Origin: G965230065 sp965230065
GTDB taxonomy: Bacteria > Bacteroidota > Bacteroidia > Cytophagales > Cyclobacteriaceae
DNA length: 64,000 bases
Direction of reading: 5' to 3'
Assembly (NCBI GenBank): GCA_965230065.1
Contig: OZ245942.1
Coordinates: 434,001 to 498,000, forward strand
Position numbers and translations under genes: made by a program. Position 1 is the stretch's first letter. Each line of letters starts with the position of its first letter. Under the pieces are notes generated by a model. It made no database searches, was not told the DNA's origin, and was given only the letters and a program-made list of their open reading frames with translations. Shown piece by piece: positions 7,905-16,236 of the stretch.

Positions 7905-8673
7905 ACTGTTTCTCTTTTTTGTCTTTTAATTTTGAAAAAGCCGAAGCAATCAATTCAGATTTGGCATCCCTGAGTTCGGCCAGCCCCAGGTCACCGTTTT
8001 TAATGTCTTTCACTACTTCAAAAAACTTACTGTCTTTTTCCTCTTTCTTAGGTGTATTGGCTTTATAAATGATTTTTACCGGTGCATGTGCTTCAGCCAC
8101 AACCGTGGTTATATTGGCTGGCAAATCGTTGTTTTCTAATATTGTTTCTTCCTTTTCTGTAGCGATACCCGCTATCGGCTCAAGCTTTTCAATAGTGCTC
8201 ACAGGCTGTTCAGCTACCAGGATTTCGGTGCCGGCTGCTTCAGTTTGTGCTGGTAGCACTGGTGCAGGCTTGCGCTGTGCTGGTTGCTTTTCTTCTATGT
8301 TTTCAGGGGATGGTGCTTCCTGATGTTCAGCCACCAAAGAAGGTTCATTATTATCAGGTGAAACCGGAAGAACATGCTCTTTTCCCTCATTTGCACCTGC
8401 TTCTGTATCATTTTGTACTGTTTGTTCCGGTACTTCGGAGGTTTGTTCTTCTTGTGCAATCATGCGTTCGTCATGATTAGAAGCCTTATAAACCCACAGC
8501 CCAGTGGAGAGGCACAACAAAATAACGGCGGCTGCTTTCCACCACATGCCCATGCGGTTACCCGAGGGTTCACCCAATTCCTCCTCCAAAGTTTCCCACA
8601 GCTTATCGGATGGCGGGGTTTTGTGGTTTTTTAGCTTTTCAGCAAATAGCTGGTCTATCTTATGCTTTTTCAT
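7903..8673 (-). CDS. Membrane-anchored putative anti-sigma protein
   Basis: The protein has a basic cytoplasmic N-terminus (KKHKIDQLFAEKLKNHKTPPSDKLWETLEEEL), a single membrane helix at about 45-65 (WWKAAAVILLCLSTGLWVY) and a long Glu/Pro/Ala-rich extracytoplasmic part. The N-terminal pattern is typical of Bacteroidota proteins encoded directly after ECF sigma factors and thought to tether or inhibit them. It starts about 20 bases after the sigma gene stop. I chose the ATG giving MKKHKID because an AAGGAG-like sequence precedes it; two earlier in-frame ATGs (to 8691) are possible. No catalytic motif is visible. Confidence 0.75.
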   Translation of the reverse strand: MKKHKIDQLFAEKLKNHKTPPSDKLWETLEEELGEPSGNRMGMWWKAAAVILLCLSTGLWVYKASNHDERMIAQEEQTSEVPEQTVQNDTEAGANEGKEHVLPVSPDNNEPSLVAEHQEAPSPENIEEKQPAQRKPAPVLPAQTEAAGTEILVAEQPVSTIEKLEPIAGIATEKEETILENNDLPANITTVVAEAHAPVKIIYKANTPKKEEKDSKFFEVVKDIKNGDLGLAELRDAKSELIASAFSKLKDKKEKQ

Positions 8674-8696
8674 ATTCTTCATCTCCTTCATTTTCT

Positions 8697-9263
8697 TTAT
8701 CCTACCTGGTTTTGCATTCCTTTATCACTATCAGCAACCATCTTCTGCAACAGTTGCCGCGCCCGGCTCAGTTGCGATTTGGAAGTACCTTCGCTGATAT
8801 TCAGCATTTCAGAAATTTCAGCGTGGCTGTACCCTTCTATGGCATACAGGTTAAACACTGTGCGGTACCCCACTGGCAACTGCTGCACCATCGCCATCAG
8901 TTCTTCCGCTTCCAGATGGTCGGTATTGGCCGCGGTGGTTTTGTCTGCCTTTTCTATGTCTACTTCCAGATACATGGTTTTATTGGCCCGCAAATACGCC
9001 AATCCTTCATTGATTACAATCCGCCGGACCCATCCTTCAAAACTGCCTTTTCCTTTAAACTTCTCTATGTTCTGAAATACTTTCATAAACGCTTTTACCA
9101 ATACATCTTCGGCTTCGGCAGTTTCACGCACATACCGCAGGCACACGGTAAACATCTCCGGGGCAAAGCGCTCATACAACATTTGCTGCGCTTTCCGGTC
9201 GTTTTTCACACAACCTTCAATGAGTTGTTCCAATGTTTTACTGCGGCGAATGGTTAAATTCAT
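8697..9263 (-). CDS. ECF-type RNA polymerase sigma factor (first copy)
   Basis: This 188-residue sigma-70 family protein has region 2 at about 20-90 (LYERFAPEMFTVCLRYVRETAEAEDVLVKAFMKVF, with the -10 recognition helix FKGKGSFEGWVRRIVINEGL). Region 4 lies at about 125-180 (LPVGYRTVFNLYAIEGYSHAEISEMLNISEGTSKSQLSRARQLL), with its helix-turn-helix. It should redirect RNA polymerase to an envelope-related regulon. It heads a three-gene operon (sigma, anti-sigma-like, barrel), a layout mirrored by the second sigma operon at 23.4-24.9 kb. The upstream region contains heptamer array D. Confidence 0.93.
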   Translation of the reverse strand: MNLTIRRSKTLEQLIEGCVKNDRKAQQMLYERFAPEMFTVCLRYVRETAEAEDVLVKAFMKVFQNIEKFKGKGSFEGWVRRIVINEGLAYLRANKTMYLEVDIEKADKTTAANTDHLEAEELMAMVQQLPVGYRTVFNLYAIEGYSHAEISEMLNISEGTSKSQLSRARQLLQKMVADSDKGMQNQVG

Positions 9264-9335
9264 TTAATTTGTCCGGTATTCATGGTAAAGATGCAGACTG
9301 ATTGTGAAAGGTTGCATCATTGTTAAAAAAAAGCA

Positions 9336-9500
9336 CTAATCTCTAAATCCTAAAGCCAAATCGGATCGCCGAAGCGACAATATCAAAACAAAAGTGATTA
9401 AATTCAAAACATCCCTGAAGCCTTTTGCATTTGTTTTGAACTTTATATTTTGTTGTTTTGGGTTTGTTTAGGATTTAGAAATTAGAATTTAGGATTTAAT
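9336..9500. repeat. Heptamer array D (flanking arms before ltaE)
   Basis: The left arm (9336-9356) is ctaatct, ctaaatc, ctaaagc. The right arm (9466-9500) is gtttagg, atttaga, aattaga, atttagg, atttaat, and the threonine aldolase ATG begins inside the last unit. The arms are inverted copies of each other (ctaaatcctaaa against tttaggatttag). The region between them has further loosely paired arms built on CAAAAC and GTTTTG. Confidence 0.7.
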
Positions 9501-10533
9501 GATAATTGATCTCAGAAGCGATACCGTAACCAAACCCACCCCCGGCATGCTGGAAGCCATGATGCAGGCCAAAGTGGGTGATGATGTTTTTTCGGAAGAC
9601 CCTACTGTGAAAGCACTGGAAGAAAAAACAGCCGCATTGTTCGACATGGAAGCCGGGCTGTATTGCCCCTCGGGTACCATGACCAACCAAATTGCCATTC
9701 GCATACAAACCCAGCCTCAGCAAGAGGTGATTTGCGACAAACAGGCACATATTTATAACTATGAAGGCGGAGGCATTGCTTATAATTCCCTGGCATCGGT
9801 GCGGCTGGTAGATGGTGACCGGGGACGCTTTACGGCAGAAGATGTGCTGGAAAACATCAATGCCGATAACATTCATTATCCCGAAACCGCTTTGGTAGCA
9901 ATAGAAAACACCGTGAATAAGGGCGGAGGGGCTTATTATACTTTGGCGCAAATTGCGCCCATCAGTAAAGTTTGTAAAGAAAATAACCTCAGCTTTCACC
10001 TGGACGGGGCACGGGTTTTCAATGCACTGACAGAAACAAGTGAATCGTCTGAACAGTATGGGCAGTATTTTGATACGATTTCGGTATGTTTGTCTAAGGG
10101 TTTGGGTGCTCCGGTAGGTTCGGTTTTGTTGGGAAGTAAAGCATTGATACGGAAAGCCCAAAGGGTGCGCAAGGTGTTGGGTGGCGGTATGCGCCAGGCT
10201 GGTTACCTTGCCGCTGCCGGCATATATGCCTTAGACCATCACATACAGGGCCTGCAAAAAGACCATAGCCAGGCTAAAGCATTGGCCGAAATTTTGAAGA
10301 CGAAATCGTATATAGCTGACATTACCCCAGTGGATACCAACATTGTGATTTTTACTTTGAAAAACATTGCAGTCAATACTTTTCTGCAAATACTGGAAAA
10401 ACATAATATCCGGGCCATTCCTTTCGGGAAAAACGAAGTACGCATGGTAACGCACCTTGATTTTACCGATGAAATGCTGACCCGCACTGTTCAAGTTTTG
10501 GAGGAGGTAGAAGGTGAAATTAGCAAGAAGTAG
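9499..10533 (+). CDS. ltaE: Low-specificity L-threonine aldolase
   Basis: This PLP-dependent enzyme cleaves threonine or allo-threonine to glycine and acetaldehyde. The 344-residue protein starts with the family signature IDLRSDTVTKPT and contains VGDDVFSEDPTVKALEEK. The conserved FHLDGARVFNAL segment holds the PLP-contacting Asp and Arg. The internal aldimine Lys lies in CLSKGLGAPVGS at about residue 199, followed by RKVLGGGMRQAGYLAAAG. The length and all key motifs are normal. It appears to be a single-gene unit; its start codon is embedded in the last unit of heptamer array D, so the array could affect translation. The symbol is given by family; paralogue assignment is inferred. Confidence 0.93.
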   Translation: MIIDLRSDTVTKPTPGMLEAMMQAKVGDDVFSEDPTVKALEEKTAALFDMEAGLYCPSGTMTNQIAIRIQTQPQQEVICDKQAHIYNYEGGGIAYNSLASVRLVDGDRGRFTAEDVLENINADNIHYPETALVAIENTVNKGGGAYYTLAQIAPISKVCKENNLSFHLDGARVFNALTETSESSEQYGQYFDTISVCLSKGLGAPVGSVLLGSKALIRKAQRVRKVLGGGMRQAGYLAAAGIYALDHHIQGLQKDHSQAKALAEILKTKSYIADITPVDTNIVIFTLKNIAVNTFLQILEKHNIRAIPFGKNEVRMVTHLDFTDEMLTRTVQVLEEVEGEISKK

Positions 10534-10555
10534 TAGCTAATCGTTTGTTATTTAT

Positions 10556-10611
10556 CCAGTAACCAGTAACTAGAACCCAGTATCTAGAGACCAGTACCTA
10601 GTATCCAGTAG
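10556..10611. repeat. Heptamer array E (directly before UDG-like gene)
   Basis: Eight perfectly phased 7-base units are present: ccagtaa, ccagtaa, ctagaac, ccagtat, ctagaga, ccagtac, ctagtat, ccagtag. The consensus is C-Y-A-G-W-R-N with a free last position. The array ends two bases before the ATG of the next gene and occupies most of the 80-base gap after ltaE. Confidence 0.9.
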
Positions 10612-10613
10612 CC

Positions 10614-11171
10614 ATGCAACCAAGCATCAACATTTACCAACAAGCCCGACAGCCATATATTCCTAAAAACCCCAGATTAATTTTTGTTACGGAAGCCCCT
10701 CCTACTTTTAACGATTACAGGTATTTTTATTTCGAGAATGTGAGAAAAGGTGACAGTTTATTTCTGGAACTCATGAAAGTGTTGTTTGCCGAAGAGATAG
10801 CTACTTTTGAAAATGCGAAAAGCATCCGTGCTGCCAAAGGTTATTTTCTGGAAAGGTTTCAGGAAGAAGGCTACTTTCTGACCAATGCCTACAACGAACC
10901 GTTGCCTAAAACAGACGCTGCCCGCGTTAAAATTTACCGGGAACAACTGCCTTTCCTCATCAAAGAAATTTTGCAAATTGCCAGGCCCACAGTTCCTATT
11001 GTGCTGATCTCGGCTGTGGTGAACAGGGCGATTGGTGAAAGTTTACAGGCAAGTGGCTTTCATGTGCTACACGAAGAGGCTATTCCGTTTCCCAATTCAG
11101 GGCAACAACTCAATTTCCGACGAAAGCTCCGGCCGTTGCTATTGGAAAACAATCTTTTACCCACCGTATAA
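10614..11171 (+). CDS. Uracil-DNA glycosylase-like hypothetical protein
   Basis: This 185-residue cytoplasmic protein resembles the uracil-DNA glycosylase fold in outline: an early LIFVTEAPP segment at about 22-30 corresponds to the GEAPG-type motif A of families 4-6. A hydrophobic strand, RPTVPIVLISAVVNRAI, lies at about 125-142, and FPNSGQQLNFRRKL near the C-terminus occupies the position of the H-P-S-type motif. The usual catalytic Asp/Asn and the Fe-S cysteines of family 4 are not obvious, so activity is uncertain. It may be a catalytically diverged member of the SMUG/UDG superfamily. The start codon follows heptamer array E by two bases, leaving no room for a normal ribosome-binding site. 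Confidence 0.6.
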   Translation: MQPSINIYQQARQPYIPKNPRLIFVTEAPPTFNDYRYFYFENVRKGDSLFLELMKVLFAEEIATFENAKSIRAAKGYFLERFQEEGYFLTNAYNEPLPKTDAARVKIYREQLPFLIKEILQIARPTVPIVLISAVVNRAIGESLQASGFHVLHEEAIPFPNSGQQLNFRRKLRPLLLENNLLPTV

Positions 11172-11334
11172 ATTTCAGCCCCGGGCTTTGGTACGCAAAC
11201 CGAAAAAAAAGATTCCTGAATGGCTTGTGTGCCACACGCCATGGGATGTACAGAACAGACTTCCGAAGTTTCGGAAACTTTGGAAGTTTACTGCTTTAGT
11301 TTAAAAAACTGTCAACTCTATTCAGGGATGTATA

Positions 11335-11369
11335 GTCTTCAGCCTCCGGTCTTCCGTCTTCCCTACTCC
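11335..11369. repeat. Heptamer array F (3' of DUF4920 gene)
   Basis: Five phased units are present: gtcttca, gcctccg, gtcttcc, gtcttcc, ctactcc. The last unit overlaps the stop codon of the minus-strand DUF4920 gene. The GTCTTCC unit is almost the same heptamer as that in array H near recR. Confidence 0.7.
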
Positions 11370-11860
11370 TCAATCAACACCCCATCGGCTGTAAAAGCCA
11401 ACGTATATTCCGGTTCGGTAATGGCATTGATTTCTGTTTCTGATTTTCCGGCATCGGCAGCATAATGCCGTAGCTCATCCACTGTCACCGTATCCAGGAA
11501 AGCTTCTCCTTCTATAATGGCTGTTTTTCCGGCTGCATCTTTGGGAACGAAAAAGCCATAGTCTTTGAAGCGAACCATGAGTTGCTCTCCGTTTTCCATG
11601 TTCAGTTGCATCCAGCAGCCTTTGGCCTGGCAGCAGGCATCAATATCGGCTGCGAGCTTCATACGTACTGATGATTTTCCTTCCATTTTAGCCAAAAAAG
11701 CAGCCGGGGCAAGGGCATCATCCGGTGTAATGGAAGCCCCGAAAGACTGGTAGTTTTTTTCAGTATCAGTTGCCTCAGCTTGTTCTGCCGTTTTTTGTGG
11801 GGTGCAGGCTGTAAAAAGTAGTAGGATAGATAGGATAGAAAAGATAATGAGATTTTTCAT
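11363..11860 (-). CDS. DUF4920 lipoprotein
   Basis: This is a secreted lipoprotein: the signal sequence ends with the lipobox LLFTAC, placing the lipidated Cys at about residue 19. The mature domain matches DUF4920: it has YQSFGASITPDDAL, then DIDACCQAKGCWMQL with clustered Cys residues, then LMVRFKDYGFFVPKDAAGKTAIIEGEAF. Family knowledge: DUF4920 is a small OB-fold-like periplasmic domain of unknown role; the CxxKGCWM motif may bind a metal or form a disulfide. I start it at the ATG giving MKNLIIFS because the upstream extension carries no signal features. It is separated from the next upstream gene by 63 bases and may be co-transcribed with it. Confidence 0.82.
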   Translation of the reverse strand: MKNLIIFSILSILLLFTACTPQKTAEQAEATDTEKNYQSFGASITPDDALAPAAFLAKMEGKSSVRMKLAADIDACCQAKGCWMQLNMENGEQLMVRFKDYGFFVPKDAAGKTAIIEGEAFLDTVTVDELRHYAADAGKSETEINAITEPEYTLAFTADGVLIEE

Positions 11861-11923
11861 TTTTTTGATATTTTTATTGTTAGGGTGCGGGCAGCCCGCA
11901 CTCCAAATCATACCTCTAAAATA

Positions 11924-13069
11924 TCAAATATTCCGGTAAAAACGATTGATTCGGCTGGTCAATTGGTCGTAAATGGGTTTGGTAAATTCTACAAACATTT
12001 GTTGTGGGGGAGGTGGGGAAACTGGACGCAAACCACATAAACGTTTTTCTTCTTTGGTCAACGCCCGCTCATCGCCCTGGTACGTAGCCCATTCTGAAAA
12101 CCATACGAATTCTCCCGGAAGGTTTTCATTATAAACCGTACCTTGTGTATACCCATCTACAATACGCATGCTGAGCAGTCCGCGAGAACCCACCTCTACC
12201 CGGTTGGTAATAAATTTGGCAGATACGCTTCCATACACAGGTAACTTCTCACCGTTTTCCAGGGTGGTTTCGCCCACTTTCACGCTGTCTTTGGTGAGTG
12301 TGGTTTCTTTTTGAAACGTATTGGTTTCCCCCACTACAAAATCTTCAAACTGCAAACGCATAATCTGGTCGGGTTCCAGCTTTTCCCTTTTGGCTTCATC
12401 TGGTGTATAAAAGCGGACAAACTGATTACGGTTCGAGAAATCGTGCAGGTATCCGGCTATCTGATCCTGGAAGAAATCGGCACTTACTTTAAAATGGCGC
12501 GAAGGCAGGGATATTTGCTCTACCACCACTTTCAGGGTAGCATAATAATGCGATTCAGCGATTTTATCATTCACATCCCGATAATCCGGTTCATATTCAC
12601 TGGCTTTCATGAAGTGGTAATAAGCCTCTTTGGCACTTTCGCGGGTGTTAAAACCCAACGCCTTTTCACCCAGATTGTACTGTTCTTCCGCGGCTTTTTC
12701 TTTAACCCCGGCATATTCTTTATAATAATTTTTGGGGTTGCTGATAACCTGCATGGCCGCAGGAGAACGCTTTACTGACTCGTACATTCTGTTAATCTTC
12801 TGATACACATCGGCCGTTTTGGTCCATCGCAACGGGTCGTTGGCATCTCCGGCATGTTTGGCCTGGTTCAACAACTGGCTCAATGCGTAGGGATAAGCCT
12901 GCCGTAATGCAGAGCGTGCTTTTTTGTTGTTTGGACTTTTTTGCAGTTTGTCTACGGCTTTAAAAACCGCTGCATAATAATCGCCCCTTTCCAGCAATTT
13001 TTTGCTTGAGGTGCAGGCTGCCAGCCAGCATAATGCCAAACATCCGAGGAAAAAGTAATATTTATTCAT
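11924..13069 (-). CDS. TPR-like lipoprotein of unknown function
   Basis: The 381-residue protein has a lipoprotein signal (FFLGCLALCWLAAC, lipobox LAAC). The mature N-terminal half (about 25-165) consists of helical pairs resembling tetratricopeptide units, such as LLERGDYYAAVFKAVDKLQKSPNNKKARSAL and REEY-like AKEAYYHFMKASEYEPDYRDV. The C-terminal half (about 170-381) is predicted mixed beta and ends in an aromatic-rich helix, DQLTSRINRFYRNI. I do not recognise a named family. The protein is probably anchored in the outer membrane or periplasm and may be a scaffold. The ATG start is set by the signal peptide. Confidence 0.75.
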   Translation of the reverse strand: MNKYYFFLGCLALCWLAACTSSKKLLERGDYYAAVFKAVDKLQKSPNNKKARSALRQAYPYALSQLLNQAKHAGDANDPLRWTKTADVYQKINRMYESVKRSPAAMQVISNPKNYYKEYAGVKEKAAEEQYNLGEKALGFNTRESAKEAYYHFMKASEYEPDYRDVNDKIAESHYYATLKVVVEQISLPSRHFKVSADFFQDQIAGYLHDFSNRNQFVRFYTPDEAKREKLEPDQIMRLQFEDFVVGETNTFQKETTLTKDSVKVGETTLENGEKLPVYGSVSAKFITNRVEVGSRGLLSMRIVDGYTQGTVYNENLPGEFVWFSEWATYQGDERALTKEEKRLCGLRPVSPPPPQQMFVEFTKPIYDQLTSRINRFYRNI

Positions 13070-13200
13070 ATTTGGTTGCGTTCTAACTTACGATCAATGT
13101 ATTTTTAGATACTTAAACAAATTCTATTCCTAATGCATCTGTATTTTTAGCGAAATGATGCAACAACTATATACCCGAAACCCTAAAACCAACAAATACG

Positions 13201-14208
13201 ATGAAAAGAAGAACCTTTCTCCATTCAGCCCTCAGCAGCAGTGCGGGCATCGGACTTTCCACACTGCCTTCACTTTCTTTTATTCCACGCCAGCAAGCCG
13301 TGCCCGTAGGCATCATTGGGCTGGACACCTCCCACAGCCCGGCATTTACCAAGATTTTCAATGCTGAAAACCCTGCCCCTGAGGTAGCCGGGTACAGGAT
13401 AGTAGCAGCCTATCCGCATGGCAGCAAAACCATTGAATCCAGCTACAGCCGCATTCCAAAATATACTGAAGAGGTAAAAGCCCTGGGCGTAGAAATTGTG
13501 GATTCTATCGATGATTTGTTGCAAAAAGTAGAAGTAGTATTGCTGGAAACCAATGATGGCAATCCGCATCTGGAGCAGGCACTGCCTGTATTAAAAGCAG
13601 GCAAACGGTTGTTCATTGACAAGCCCGTAGCTGCGCATTTAAAAGATGTACTCGCCATTTATGAAGCATCTGAAAAATATGGTACGCCTGTATTTTCTTC
13701 CTCTTCTTTACGTTACACAACGAATACGCAGGCAGTCCGCCACGAAAATAAAATTGGAGCGGTGCAAGGTGCTGATACTTTCAGCCCAGCCAAGCTGGAG
13801 CCTTCACATACCGATTTATTTTGGTATGGCATTCATGGCGTAGAACCGCTTTTTACGGTAATGGGCACCGGCTGCAAAACCGTACAACGCACGTATACTG
13901 AAGATACTGATGTGGTAATAGGCACCTGGGCAGACGGGCGCATCGGCACATTCAGGGGTACGCGTGCCGGAAAACATGGATACGGAGGCATTGCTTTCGG
14001 CACAGAGGGAAACGTAAATTTAGGGCCTTATGAAGGATACGAAGGGCTGGTACACAAAGTGGTAGAGTTTTTCCGCTCTGGGGTTTCTCCCGTTGCAACC
14101 AAAGAAACTTTGGAAATTTATGCTTTTATGGAAGCCGCCGATGTGAGCAAACAAAAAGGGGGGGCTGCTGTGGAGTTGCAGGAAGTGATGGAAGGTGCAA
14201 GAAGTTAA
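13201..14208 (+). CDS. Gfo/Idh/MocA-family oxidoreductase, exported
   Basis: This 335-residue NAD(P)-dependent oxidoreductase family protein begins with a twin-arginine-type leader (KRRTFLHSALSSSAGIGLSTL). A Rossmann strand follows (PVGIIGLDTSHS), and the Gfo/Idh/MocA signature KAGKRLFIDKPVAAHLKDV is at about 133-150; the Lys of the conserved DKP is the proton-relay residue in characterised members. The C-terminal domain contains LFWYGIHGVEPLFTVMGTGC with the usual HGVE(P) motif. Bacteroidota encode many such secreted copies acting on sugars or related polyols. The substrate cannot be read from sequence. Its stop lies 1-2 bases from the convergent flippase gene. Confidence 0.85.
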   Translation: MKRRTFLHSALSSSAGIGLSTLPSLSFIPRQQAVPVGIIGLDTSHSPAFTKIFNAENPAPEVAGYRIVAAYPHGSKTIESSYSRIPKYTEEVKALGVEIVDSIDDLLQKVEVVLLETNDGNPHLEQALPVLKAGKRLFIDKPVAAHLKDVLAIYEASEKYGTPVFSSSSLRYTTNTQAVRHENKIGAVQGADTFSPAKLEPSHTDLFWYGIHGVEPLFTVMGTGCKTVQRTYTEDTDVVIGTWADGRIGTFRGTRAGKHGYGGIAFGTEGNVNLGPYEGYEGLVHKVVEFFRSGVSPVATKETLEIYAFMEAADVSKQKGGAAVELQEVMEGARS

Positions 14209-14209
14209 T

Positions 14210-15280
14210 TTAAGATTCTACTGTTTTTGAAGGTTTGGCTTTAAAAAATACCCTTTTAATCCAGCGAGGAAGGAAAATAGCGCCCAGCAGTAAGTAAAAG
14301 TAATAAGTAAGTAAACGCCAGCTAATGTTGGTCACAAACGTGAATTCGTTCAGGAATTCACTAAAAAACCGGGGGAAGAAAAACTCAGCCGATCCACTGC
14401 TGCCGGGCGTGGGTGAAATGAGCATCACAATCCACATCATGAGGTGACGGGCAAAAACCAGCAAATGATTCATGAAAGAGAGATCGGTAAAAGCTGCTAT
14501 CAGACAGTTTAAGATAACATAACGGGCTACCCAGATGAAAATGGTTGCCACCCCAATTTTAATCCAATACCCGAGAGGCATACCTTTCAACTCCTGGGAA
14601 GCCAGAATTATTTCATCTCCCTGCTGGTTGGCAGCCAACCGCCACCTGCGCAAAAAACCAAGGGAAGATATTTTGAGCAATAGCCATTTAAAACCCCGTG
14701 GCCGGATGAATAGTGCATAAAACATCACAAAAGTGTACACCGTTATCAGCGCATAGCTAATAATGAATAGTACGGGCAGGCTGTTCCCCAACTCGAGTTG
14801 CATGCTCTGTCCGTTCGGAAAAAGCTGCTCTTGTGTAAAAAGCAAAGCAATGGGCGAGGCTAATACGAAAAAGAGGTTATCCAGAATGGCCGTGAGCATT
14901 ACATATGCCAGTGACTTGCCAAAGCTGATGCCTTCTTTCATCAAAACCAGCACCACTACCGATGTGCCCCCCACCACCGAAGGCGTAAGCGCAGAAGCAA
15001 ATTCCCAAAGAATAATGACGAAAATACTGCCCGTCCAGGTCAGTTCGTGATGGGTAATCTTTTTGATGCGGTAAACATATCCCACATCACGCGCCAAAAT
15101 AACCAGAATGGCCAGCAGAATAGGCAAAGGGGCCGCTTCAAAAATCAGCTTTAGGTCTGCTGCGGTAAGGTCCGGATCGCTGTAAAACAGATAGAATACG
15201 ATACCCACTCCTATCAATACAGGAATCCAAATCTTATTCGGATTAAGCGTTTTAAATATTTTTTTTGAACTAATATCCAT
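14210..15280 (-). CDS. Flippase-like integral membrane protein (LPG synthase TM/UPF0104)
   Basis: This protein of about 356 residues carries roughly eight membrane helices and matches the lysylphosphatidylglycerol synthase transmembrane domain (UPF0104/DUF340-type) family. Recognisable pieces are an early RDVGYVYRIKKITHHELTW segment, then ALTPSVVGGTSVVVLVLMKEGISFGKSLAYVMLTAILDNL, and the late LISPTPGSSGSAEFFFP motif typical of the family. It lacks the C-terminal aminoacyl-transfer domain of MprF, so it may act only in lipid movement. The ATG overlaps the scpA stop codon by one base (TGATG), which implies translational coupling; a TTG one codon earlier is less likely. Confidence 0.88.
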   Translation of the reverse strand: MDISSKKIFKTLNPNKIWIPVLIGVGIVFYLFYSDPDLTAADLKLIFEAAPLPILLAILVILARDVGYVYRIKKITHHELTWTGSIFVIILWEFASALTPSVVGGTSVVVLVLMKEGISFGKSLAYVMLTAILDNLFFVLASPIALLFTQEQLFPNGQSMQLELGNSLPVLFIISYALITVYTFVMFYALFIRPRGFKWLLLKISSLGFLRRWRLAANQQGDEIILASQELKGMPLGYWIKIGVATIFIWVARYVILNCLIAAFTDLSFMNHLLVFARHLMMWIVMLISPTPGSSGSAEFFFPRFFSEFLNEFTFVTNISWRLLTYYFYLLLGAIFLPRWIKRVFFKAKPSKTVES

Positions 15281-16068
15281 CAATCAACGGGTACGGGCAT
15301 CTTTCTTACCCAAAAATTATTAAATCCTTCCCCCACCTGTATGGTGATTTCTTTTAATTGGAGCAACTCCAGAATGGCCAAAAAGTTAAAAATCACAGCA
15401 ATTTTATGATTATTTTCTGCGATTATCTGCTCAAAAGCAACGTTTTCTTTCTTTTGTAGCAAACCTAATACAAATATTTTTTGTCCGGCAATGGTATAAG
15501 GATATTGTACAATAGAATGCTTGGTAACTTTCTGCTGGTTGGCATACCGCTTCAATACCTTCTCATACACACGCAACAGTTTATATAAATCTAAATCTTG
15601 CAGTTCGGCTTCTACGTCATTGTTTTCTGACAAAGACTTTATCTCCTTTGCCAGGTTCCCTCGCTTCTCCTTATCCATCCGCTCCTCTTCAAGGTCGGCC
15701 AACTGCCCAATCACAGATTTGTACTTTTTGTATTCCAGCAGGTGCCTTATCAACTCCTCACGGGGATCAACCTCGTTACCCTCCTCGTCCAGCACCGGGC
15801 GGGGCAGCAATGTTTTGGCTTTGATACGCATAAGCGTGGCTGCCACCAGTATAAACTCGCTGGCTACCTCTATGTTCATTTTTTCCAGTTCTCTGATATA
15901 ATCTAAAAAGTCATTTGTGATCTTTGAGATAGGTATATCGTGAATATCAAGCTCATCGCGCTCAATGAAAAAAAGTAAGAGATCGAAAGGCCCCTCGAAA
16001 AGGGGCAGTTTTATTTCAAAGCTCAAATTTGTTTTTTCTTTAAGATTTTTCTTAAATTTCAATCGCAC
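15280..16068 (-). CDS. scpA: Segregation and condensation protein A
   Basis: ScpA is the kleisin subunit that bridges the SMC dimer and ScpB during chromosome condensation and segregation. The hallmark IKLPLFEGPFDLLLFFIERDELDIHDIPISKITNDFLDYI sequence occupies residues about 20-58, and a middle helical stretch includes EFILVAATLMRIKAKTLLPRP. The C-terminal winged helix ends with LAILELLQLKEITIQVGEGFNNFWVRK. The start is uncertain: a GTG gives 262 residues, and a TTG at 16026 would give the shorter LSFEIKLP beginning seen in related proteins. The stop overlaps the flippase start. scpB is not nearby. Confidence 0.93.
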   Translation of the reverse strand: MRLKFKKNLKEKTNLSFEIKLPLFEGPFDLLLFFIERDELDIHDIPISKITNDFLDYIRELEKMNIEVASEFILVAATLMRIKAKTLLPRPVLDEEGNEVDPREELIRHLLEYKKYKSVIGQLADLEEERMDKEKRGNLAKEIKSLSENNDVEAELQDLDLYKLLRVYEKVLKRYANQQKVTKHSIVQYPYTIAGQKIFVLGLLQKKENVAFEQIIAENNHKIAVIFNFLAILELLQLKEITIQVGEGFNNFWVRKMPVPVD

Positions 16069-16085
16069 AAAATAAATAATTTATA

Positions 16086-16118
16086 TTGTCATATAACACT
16101 CTGTATCATTTACTTTTG
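16086..16118 (+). promoter_or_regulatory. Putative Bacteroidota-type promoter for dxs
   Basis: A TTG at 16086-16088 and TACTTTTG at 16111-16118 match the Bacteroidota -33 TTG and -7 TAnnTTTG elements with a 22-base gap. It points toward dxs, whose ATG is about 120 bases downstream, and lies in the divergent gap with scpA. Confidence 0.4.
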
Positions 16119-16236
16119 TAAAATTTTTACAACGGGCGATTTATATTGATTCTAAATTTCCACACTTCACCTGCTCAACGAAACAATCCTGTTGTACAGT
16201 AGTTTCTATGATTGATATCTCAAATTGACAAATATA

